Shown one piece after another: positions 55,746 through 64,000 of a DNA stretch of 64,000 nt. The notes under the pieces were generated by a model. The model saw only the letters and a list, made by a program, of their open reading frames with translations. It did no database searches and had not been told where the DNA came from. The DNA comes from Ceratodon purpureus (taxonomy: Eukaryota; Streptophyta; Bryopsida; Pseudoditrichales; Ditrichaceae). Position 1 is the first letter of the stretch. Every line of letters starts with the position of its first letter. The position numbers were made by a program, and so were the translations under genes. The stretch is taken from positions 19,834,596 to 19,898,595 of the forward strand of contig CM026422.1 of the NCBI GenBank assembly GCA_014871385.1. Direction: 5' to 3'.

Positions 55746-58700
55746 AACGCCATATTAGGTAAATTGGCCAGTTTACGTTATATTGGCCACTTGATATATA
55801 AAAACGTAAATTGGTCAATTTTTGGCGCCCCAATAGTGATTTATCTCTACACTACAAAAAATTCAAATTTGGTGATAGTTCAAACTCTGTTGACCCTATT
55901 TGAATAGGAAAGAAAAAAAAGGTTGAATTACTCGGGAAGTGAACTACAGGAAAGGGGGCGGTTGGGATGAACGGGGCGGGGCCCGAGAGTTAGTGGAATC
56001 CAGCACAAGCTCCAATTTGGATGCCATGGCAATTCCACATGACTCGGTTCTCCGAAGACGTCAAGGTAAGTCTCATTCATCCCTTATATCCAAGGCCCGT
56101 ACAGACGTCCCATTCCATATGGGACATCTTGTGTAAGGCCATCTTGTGTACTAAACGACCAAAGGGTCTGAGCAAAGATAATAATGAGTTTGTTCAGGTT
56201 AAGTTAACAACAATGTCCTACACCAATACTCCATTTCCTACCATCTGTCTGAATGACTTGAAGAGTGGGACACAGACACGATGGACAAAATACTCTGCAG
56301 TTGAATGGTGCCATTTTTTTTGTTTTTATTTTTTAATCTCAATTTTGGATGGAATCTATTTGCCATCAGTGTAGATTTGTTTCATTCGATTGAAGAATGA
56401 GCTTAGCCATCAGTTTCCCTTACAGATTCGTGACAGCTGTACCCGCACCCCGAAAATTTCCGGAAGAAGATGTTTCAAAGGTTTCTTGCTCGAACTTCCT
56501 CCGTAAGATTCACCCAGTTGAGTAGAGCAAGACCTCTTTCAAACGTTACTTGATTGTTACAGCTCCGCAAAGGCTTTGTTGATGAAGACAAGTAGCCTCC
56601 AACACAGTAGTCGTCCTGCACCAGCCTCAAAACTATTTTGGTACTACTCGAATTAGCACTAGAGAATGAATTCCGTGTACAACAACAAATATTAGCCAAA
56701 CTTGAAAGTCAGTAATAGAAAACAAATCGGTCACGGTTTTCTGCCATATCCATGTATGTCTACCATGATATGCTATCCAAATGTCGTCGAAACAAGAATG
56801 AGACTCAGCACTCTAGGAATTTACCATATCTAGAAAGATATTCTATGCACTCAGCAGCTAAGAGTTTGTAACCGTTTTAGTTTAATGAGAAACTTGAATA
56901 GCTGGATATGGTTTCAATCAGTATCATAATTTTGTACCCACGTAGGTGCACACTGAATGCACATCGAAAGAGTTATGAAAGATTAAAATCGAGCAATAGA
57001 ACTAGACCATTACCGAGAAAACACGTACTGCTCAAGACCCTTCAATTCAAGCTTAGTTACAAATTCAGATCCAATGTTTAACAATGAGCTAGCTCAGCTT
57101 TGATGACCTGCCTCTATATCTATAAGAGTCTAATTCCTCACAAATGTTGGTTGATCCTGCTGCATCAAATGCATGACAAAGTTGATCACAGAGTAAGTCG
57201 TGTTTGGAACGATATGAAGCTAGTGCTATGTGGGAATCTATTTATCGCCATCTCGGTGAAGGCGACGGTACTGTTGACGTCGGAGAAGAACTCGTCGGAG
57301 AAGAATTTGTCGAAGTGTGAACGCTACAGTTGCCGTCTCCTGGGGGAATCATTCAACCACCAACATGTCACCAACATGTTGATATCTGCCATCAGTTTAG
57401 ATTTGTTGATGACGTTCTCTATCAGCTTTATCCCATATTGTTTGTTACAGCTCGCACCATGCAATATATATACAGTCCATCGGTCTCGGTTTACAATAAT
57501 AAGCCGTGGTGGCTTGGTGCTCGTGGGCTACCATATGACGCTACCGTGGCAACCTCCGGGTGCTTGTGCCGGGTTTCAAATGGTCCCCATGTCACCCACC
57601 CCACCACGCTTAAATTGTGCAGTTGGATGGTGCCATTTTTTTTGTTTTCGTTTTTTTAATCTCAGTTTTGGATGGAATCTATTTGCTGTGAATTTCTACA
57701 CATTTATTCTTTGCGTACTCAAGGTTAGCCATTTTAAGGAATTCATTTATGCTCATGGAGGACGTGGTTCAAGTGCAGAGCAAGTTTGAGTTCAAGTTGA
57801 GGTTACAGGAGGTCATCGAACTATGAAAATGCTTAATTTTGAGTTCAAGCTGAGGTTACAGGAGTTCATCGGACTATGAAATTCTTAATTTTTCAGGACA
57901 TTAGAGTAGTCATGCCAACGGTTTAAAGTGAAAAATGAAGGCATACTCAAACTTCGAAAATTTTGGCATCAGCAGTTTTACACATATTATGTAGCTTGAC
58001 ACAGTAGCTTGGCACAAGAGTGTGTGTGTACTGGATTCTAAAGATTTGACACAGGAATTAGGAGCAACAGGATGCCATCCATAAACTTCTATTCGAGAAT
58101 TTTACTTGGAGATCATCATGCTCTGACTCTTCACAAAGATAGCAACCAAAATGCCTTAGTTTTTATCAAATTATAATGTTCTAAGGCAGCTTCCTTGTAC
58201 AATTTTCTGTAATACGAGGCCGACGTTTAGTTCTAGAAGGAGTGAAAAAAGTAATCAAAAACACTCCACACTTTTGTAAACTACGAGCTTTGATTAAAGT
58301 CTCCTTCTTTATAGGCTTTAATATAGGCTTTGCTGTAAAACTATGTGATTTTGCACAAGGACTCATTAGGTTGGGCAAGCAAAAACCCCACTATTTCCTC
58401 AATCACCTGATGAACCTACTTTGAGGGTTTAGGGTACTGTAACTTCTTAGAGAAATCAACAACAAAGATTGGGCGAGCTCAAAGTGCAGCTGAAATGGGG
58501 CTAAAATGTCATGCCTGCGAGTTGCCACTCCAATTTCCTGCAACGGTGAATTCATCAGGTGCATGAAGACTTGACAAACTTCCATGACATAAAGTAAGAA
58601 TACTCAAGTAAATCATGTCCTCCTATGAGCATTAGTGTCGACCCCAATGAGAAATTCTAGCTTTACATACCAGCAAGAATGTGCTTCAATAGGAAACTAC

Positions 58701-58796
58701 AACCACCATAAGAATAGGCAATAGGAAAATAAACAGACCAGAGGAAGCATTTACCGGCATCTCTATAAACCACTTCTCATGCTTGGAGTGAAGTGC
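55746..58796. repeat. Gene-poor region with local duplications
   Basis: A segment of about 75 bp at 56298-56376 recurs at 57622-57696 (shared GGTGCCATTTTTTTTGTTTT and TTTTGGATGGAATCTATTTG). A 53-bp tandem pair lies at about 57786-57838 and 57839-57891 (TTGAGTTCAAG, GAGGTTACAGGAG). Two open frames (57100-57789 + and 56021-56374 +) overlap these repeats and have no recognisable domain, so I do not call them genes. Confidence 0.6.
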
Positions 58797-59195
58797 ATTA
58801 GGTGCAAAATAAGGTCATGAAAAGGCCGTGTAAGCGGCACGTGAGAGAAAAAAATGGCCGCTGCCCGCGTACTTTTTGACATGGCACCGAAGGTGCCACC
58901 GTGGTGCCAGCAAATGCCACGGAGGGTCGAACCAATGACCTCCCCGCAAGGCGTGTGGAGGGCGCTGCTACAGTGGCGGGCTGATAGCATTCTGCCCACT
59001 TGGAACCAAACCCCGAGCCGACCCGATCATGTCAGCTCGCATATTCCGACGACCTTTGTTCACAGTGCGCCACTGAGGACCCTGTGGACAGCGATTCTGG
59101 CATCCGCTGCCAGCGGCAGAGGGGCTTTGGGCAGGAAGTTCACCTAATTTGGGCAGGCTTACACGGCCTTTTCATGACCTTATCTTGCACCTAAT
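58797..59195. mobile_element. Non-autonomous DNA transposon (MITE-like), 399 bp
   Basis: The ends are 39-bp inverted repeats (58797-58835 and 59157-59195) that match at 38 of 39 positions; they start ATTAGGTGCAA and end at GGCCGTGTAAGC. The interior is clearly richer in G+C than its AT-rich surroundings and shows no transposase. The element sits inside what should be the remainder of the NAP1 gene. The target-site duplication is not obvious: if the element proper begins at GGTGC, a TA dinucleotide flanks both ends, which would suit a Tc1/mariner-type insertion, but this is not decisive. Confidence 0.85.
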
Positions 59196-59404
59196 GAATG
59201 AAGGTACTCCAAGCTAACCTCTGCTTCTTCCGACCTTACCCTACAGAAACCCTCTACACATTAAATAACTCTTCTGAGATGCCCATCATGCATACAAACA
59301 TAAGTTCAAAGAATACCACTCAATTGTGATATTTGCAACCCAATAAGCACCCAGATCACCGAGTCATGTTAATAGTTTTCATATCCTCAAGCAGACAAGT
59401 ATAC

Positions 59405-60130
59405 CTGCATGCCCAAAATTTCATGTGTCTTCATTGAAGTTAACCAAAATTCCGGCACTCTTTTCACTATGAAGAAAAAAACAATTTGAAAATCCAATAT
59501 TAGTAACTAATTTTAACCAGAGAAATATTAACTGCATTTAACCTGCATAGGGGTGTTCTGTGCTATATCGCTGCAGTGAAAGTTTGAACAATAAAAACAC
59601 ATCCTGACTATCCTAAACCCAATCCGTATTTCACCTTCCTCCTTGCCCTCTTCCGCGGGCTCTTCAGCTTCAGGAGCTTCATCCTTGGCAGCCTCCACCT
59701 CCACAACACCATTTAGAATTTCCGATCTCTGAAATAACGGCAGAAATCTGTCTGAACTATCAGCTAGAGGTAACTGATAGGATCAGATAGGAGACCCTCA
59801 AATCCCATGATGGTTGACGGCAAGTTTTCAACGTCGTGTGATTCTGTTCATTCATGGAAATGGGACTATTTACCTTTACGTAAAGAGGTTCATACAATTT
59901 CTTTTCTTTTTTGATGCAAAATTAATTGCAAGAAGGAAAGAATACAAACCCTCATCAAGCAACCGCCTAGGGCAGGAGTTCATACAATTTCTGATACTTG
60001 GCTTCAAGTGGAGCTCTCTCTTTGTAAAACTTTGCTTCAAGCTCATCGTGTTCAACCGGTAAGCCACAAAAATAAACTCCTTGAGATCGGTAACCCAAAC
60101 CTTGAAATACTTATCTAATTTCAGCATTTC
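59405..60130 (-). pseudogene. NAP1 nucleosome assembly protein gene remnant
   Basis: Minus-strand exons read HDELEAKFYKERAPLEAKYQ, then (after an insertion) KLYEPLYVK ending at 59874; 59728-59635 with RSEILNGVVEVEAAKDEAPE and an acidic run; and 59466-59405 with VPEFWLTSMKTHEI. These are consecutive conserved blocks of plant NAP1 histone chaperones. The first exon is split by a 75-bp insertion with stop codons, and its opening (from about 60130) is in another frame. The next expected block (ITERDE...LKDIKW) was not found; a transposon occupies the sequence beyond. NAP1 shuttles H2A-H2B and assembles nucleosomes, but this copy looks dead. Confidence 0.8.
59903..59977 (-). mobile_element. Short retroposon insertion with 15-bp target-site duplication
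   Basis: The 75-bp insert is flanked by perfect copies of AGAAATTGTATGAAC on the minus strand (59992-59978 and 59902-59888), which is the NAP1 coding sequence itself. On that strand the insert ends with an A-rich tail (CATCAAAAAAGAAA). A-tail plus target-site duplication is the signature of target-primed retrotransposition, as in a 5'-truncated LINE or a SINE tail. It introduces TAG and TGA codons into the NAP1 frame. Confidence 0.85.
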
Positions 60131-63100
60131 CTGAAACAAATGAGCACCAGATACAAAACAAAACAAACTCAGCAGCAATAACAACCCATGTGAAATTCTC
60201 ATAAAATATCATATGATGCTGTATGCAGCAAGGGGAGCAGACCCTGTAAGCAAGTCTACTGGCGCGCACATGACTTCTGCGTGAAAAAATCTAGAATAAG
60301 AGAAGCAACGCATGTGGACAAGTAGGACCCACACGAACGTTAGTCTGGCTATTGTAAAATGAATCCCTAAGAATACCTCGCAAATTGTCTTGAACCTAAA
60401 CATGTCTTCCTCTAAACGATGAAGATGGACGGAGAGCGACAAGCACCTTCGCCCTTTGAAAAAGACATGAGTGATTTAGCAACAATACCCTACTACTCAC
60501 AACCACCTAGCCACCCTTAAACTGGTGGGAGGATTCGCAATAGAACAACCTAAGTTTTGTAGCTCAAACAAGCAGGTGTCATGTCTTCAATGGGTTACCT
60601 CTAACAGAAAAAGTAAATAAAATAGTATTACATTTTTAATACTGATCCTAAGAGTAGGATCTACAGTCCAATTGTGCACAAGTGCGCCTGCCACCTAGCT
60701 CAGTGCTGCCTAGCTAAGCGAGAGTTGCTCACTCAACATAATTTCATGCTACGATTCCGTAAACAAATTCTGAAGGTAGTGAGAAGTTTGTATGAGAAGT
60801 TCCTAATCACCACATGAACATCACTCCTTGAATGAATTAAATCAAAATTGCAATTCTACTGTGCAAATATGGAGCTTTTCTCTATTCATCTGCTCTGCGT
60901 ATAGCAATCAAGAAACGGGACCTCATACATGAATCAATAAACTCTCAAATTTCTCAAATTAATCGTGTCACAAGAAGCTGCGAACAACGAGAAAAGTGTG
61001 ATAAACATGGAAAGAAATTCAAACCACTTTTTTATTTCTCAAACTTCCTGCAAGTACTTTCATTCAGTCGTTCCCTTTTCAGCGCTCCTTGGAATCCTTC
61101 ATGTACGTGAATTTGTCCATATTTTTGCACCGTCTCTCTCCTTCATCTGTCTCAATTCCACATCCCACTCCATCTCTCCTGTACCCCTCATTGGTTTGAT
61201 GCCGAAATGCAATTAGGCTGGATGAAATATGTAATGGAATATGCAGACAATTTATATTTTGTCATTGCGAAGTGGAAGGCAACCATCTCAATATTCAATA
61301 ATGTTAGGGTCCCAGTGAAAGGCACAATCAGAAGTAATGGAACTTCTAGCATAAGCACACGTAGCCAATAAATTGAAATTGAATATTCAAAGTGTTGTTG
61401 CATATAGACAGGTCCCCAGTAAACTCACCTTTCCCTTTACGAAATGTACGTAGGAAAAACCAAGGAAATTTATTACATAATAAATTTTCAGATGTTACAT
61501 CAACGTTGAACAACTAAAAAAGAACCATATAAATACTATTACATTGTCATTTACTCTACAAAGCATTTGGTTAATTCTAATGATGCCATCACCATAGAGG
61601 GTGATGACAAGGACGATAGTTGTCAATATCAAAGCTTTGAAGTTAAGAATCTATATTGTTTGTATGCATTTCTGTGACTTAGAAGACGACATCTATAGTA
61701 GACATATTGTTCACATTAAAAATGTTTTAAATCCAATATCTATACTAAACTATCAAAGTTAGGTACGGTACATTATGACCAGATCTTGAATTTTAGTGAT
61801 CCCTACTAGGTGTGTAAATCGTGTGCCTTGTCGCGGCTTCTTGTCTCTGTTGTTTAGGGTATTCTTCAAGAGCACAATGTGTGCCATTTCACTTATGTTC
61901 AGGACCGATATTGAGGGTCTCATGCAGCTGCTTTCCTAGAGTGCACATACATTGTTAAAGTCGATTCATCTTTGAGAAAAAGAAAAACGACATGAAATTG
62001 CAATAACGTATATGTGTAGGCTCACCCGCAAATGCTGAATTGCCGTCCTCAGCAAAATCATCGCGAGGAGAATCTGAAGAGTCGGTCTGAGAAACCATAG
62101 GCTGGACATCTTCACGGATTTTGAATGTAGAGGCCAACCTTAACTTCTTCAAGGACAGAGAATCAAGAAATTATGAACTAAGAAGGGAGTGATGTGGAGA
62201 CAACGTGCTCTTGAGTGTGAATTCTTAAATATTAAGGATTGATGATAAAACGGAACGATAGTCGGACTTCGCCGAAAAATTATGAGGCGCGATACTTCTG
62301 AGAGCATGGTCGACCATGTCTAACGTTTCTTACCTTTCCATAAAAAGTAATTCATTGAAATGGATATAATGGATTTTGAAATACCTTTCTGTTTCAATTC
62401 ATCATTGAAAACGAAATCTTGATTTTTGACTGGACACATGTTATAGCAATAGGAACTCTGATATTCTTAAAAGTGTTCATAAGCGAGTGAAATCTCGCAG
62501 GGAATTTTGTTTCTTACCTTTTCATCATTGTGCATTTGCATTGAGACACCCGGTCTCTTTACTTTGAATTCACAGAGAGGTGTACGAATAACATGGTTCT
62601 GATCCTCATATCTTTGAACTTGAATAGAAGACACACATTTTTCAAATAAGAGTAGTAATCTTTTTCAAAATTGGCCAAAATTTCATTAAGTATGGAAATA
62701 AAATTACATCGGTATGTAAAGTGTACATCCTATAATACAAATATTAAGGATTGATGATCCCATATACCCAGTAGTTCCGAAATATACTATATACTCCCAT
62801 ATACTCCTCAAAACTAGCAAAATTGATTCGGTTCAATGAAGTTCAAAAGGGGAAAACTGTCTGGGTCACTCGAATAAAAAGTGTGGATTGGATATCCTAG
62901 ATTCTATCGAAATAGAATTTCATGTTCAAACTACTGTAGCGGTACACGGTTTTTCTAGAAAATGGAAGATTTGATAGATCAAGACTACCAAAAATATCCA
63001 AACTTTTGACATGATAGATTGTACTTAGCGCATAGAGTAGGAACTATAAACCTATCATAAGAGATAGAAGATAGCAAGTGGAATCAACCGAAAAGATAAA

Positions 63101-63288
63101 CAAAAAACTGGACCGCCAATATCTTGCTATTTCGGGAACTACGAACAACACTCTTTGAACTAGTTCATTCCACAGGAGCTGTCGAGGGGTCGCCCATTGC
63201 AATATCCACCTGGCTGGATATGTCGATGCCATCTACCCTGACAAGTACCTCTTTAGAAGAAACAGGTATCAGCAACAAGGGGGTGAAG
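60131..63288. other. Gene-poor region, nothing firmly recognised
   Basis: No complete gene was found. On the minus strand at about 62152-62030 a frame ending in SPRDDFAEDGNSAFAG before a possible donor reads like a small exon, but it could not be connected to a gene. Upstream NAP1 exons were looked for and not found. Confidence 0.4.
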
Positions 63289-63999
63289 CTACATACCGTG
63301 TGTAGCATCAAACTGACTTAGTAGTAAAGGATCCGGGGTACAGTGGACAATGTCGGGATCAACTCTACAAGCGAGACTCACCAGAGGGTCGGAATCCAGG
63401 ACCACAGGGGTAGCTGGTGTAGGAGTAGGCAATGGTAAGCGAAGTGGAGAACCAGCATTCGACACTCCCAATTGGATCTCGGAGAGGTTTCCAGGCCTAG
63501 TGGATGGATCTGGAGTAGGGAGTTGCACTCGACCAGCCGTGATATCTGCATACAACTTGGCAAGCATAGCTTCGTTCTGAGCTTTCATCTCTTCCTGTAC
63601 CGCTTTGAGCTTCTTGTTGACACGCTCCTCTAGCTCAAGATCCAGCTCTGCCTTTCTCTTCCTCATCCATTGCCCCTCAATGAGCTCTGTCTTCATGTCG
63701 ACCCTCGCTTGCTCCTCCACCGTAGTCTGAAATGAGAAAGACGCTCCAACACTACCTGGCCCTGAAGATGTCGGAATAGATGATGAGGGCTCGCGCATAG
63801 GCTCTCGCTCCGATTTTCTTGGTTCCGGAATTGGCTTGCTCACGTGCGTCTGCCCAACCCGATCCACGGGTCTAACACCCTTTTGTGGCCAGATGCAATT
63901 ATACCTACGCAGCAGCCTGCTACAAGTGAGGTCATCATCCTCGTCCGATGAGGTGTCCCCTTTTAGAAGAATGCGAGAGGGTGCAGGCCTTGAAAACTT
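63289..63999 (-). CDS. Unknown protein with coiled coil, continues past the right edge
   Basis: An open frame runs from the window edge down to a stop at 63289. In order it encodes an acidic patch (TSSDEDDD), a Pro/Ser-rich region, a charged helix likely to form a coiled coil (MRKRKAELDLELEERVNKKL, then KAVQEEMKAQNEAML) and a Pro-rich segment (PLPTPTPATPVVLDSDP). No known domain was recognised. The layout could suit a retrotransposon structural protein or a host scaffold protein, and the start lies outside the window. Confidence 0.5.
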   Translation of the reverse strand, partial: KFSRPAPSRILLKGDTSSDEDDDLTCSRLLRRYNCIWPQKGVRPVDRVGQTHVSKPIPEPRKSEREPMREPSSSIPTSSGPGSVGASFSFQTTVEEQARVDMKTELIEGQWMRKRKAELDLELEERVNKKLKAVQEEMKAQNEAMLAKLYADITAGRVQLPTPDPSTRPGNLSEIQLGVSNAGSPLRLPLPTPTPATPVVLDSDPLVSLACRVDPDIVHCTPDPLLLSQFDATHGM

Positions 64000-64000
64000 C

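Noticed and set aside
57100-57789. 229-codon open frame with hydrophobic parts
   Set aside because: It overlaps local repeats and T-rich simple sequence, has low-complexity composition and no recognisable domain.
1-64000. tRNA, rRNA or organellar sequence
   Set aside because: None of the conserved tRNA boxes or rRNA blocks that I know were seen; a covariance-model scan would be needed to be sure.

Overview
This is nuclear DNA of a land plant. The genes carry GT-AG introns. They encode REM/VRN1-like B3 proteins, a Dof-like zinc finger, a leucine-rich-repeat receptor-like protein (LRR-RLP), an NPSN-type plant SNARE, a plant DUF212 protein and NAP1. A polyphosphate kinase 1 (PPK1) gene, normally bacterial, together with the compact introns and the kinase style, makes a non-seed plant (moss or another early-diverging lineage) my best guess. 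That guess is inference; no marker here names the species.

Layout. 0-1.3 kb: the 3' end of a spliced PPK1 gene (+). 2.3-5.9 kb: two multi-pass membrane protein genes, one (+) and one (-), the second with Sel1-like repeats and apparent breaks. 6.5-7.3 kb: a tandem Dof-like protein (+). 7.3-12.2 kb: mostly featureless. 12.3-17.5 kb: an LRR-RLP gene (+) whose middle is an array of seven 144-nt exon cassettes. 20-27 kb and 33.5-37.8 kb: two rearranged copies of a B3 gene neighbourhood, inverted and direct with respect to each other. Between them lie a protein kinase (+) and a broken DUF212/NPSN-SNARE chimera (-). 38.4-38.9 kb: a secreted glycine-rich protein (-). 39.8-52.4 kb: four more B3 genes, all (-), the last two forming a tandem duplication with an offset of about 4.1 kb. 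52.4-64 kb: AT-rich and poor in genes, with an unknown 183-aa ORF, several minisatellites, a 399-bp terminal-inverted-repeat element, a NAP1 gene remnant split by a short retroposon, and an open frame running off the right edge.

How the parts relate. The dominant feature is a B3 gene nursery of seven gene models plus one orphan first exon. Every B3 domain is split by a phase-0 intron at the same point, just before the conserved (A)LPxxF strand, and linker exons also begin and end in phase 0. One- to three-domain proteins can therefore arise by moving exon pairs. Several copies share a conserved upstream element of about 60 bp, and two copies show that the ancestral arrangement was a head-to-head pair with a shared promoter. 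Rearrangement has also scattered non-B3 debris, including a 91-bp piece of the PPK1 tail placed against the orphan B3 exon about 33 kb away. The most unusual items are the PPK1 gene and its displaced tail, the symmetric-exon LRR array, the DUF212/NPSN chimera, the retroposon-split NAP1 exon and the rearranged B3 cluster. No wholly new multigene system was recognised. All exon models come from reading splice sites and conserved protein sequence by eye and have no transcript support.
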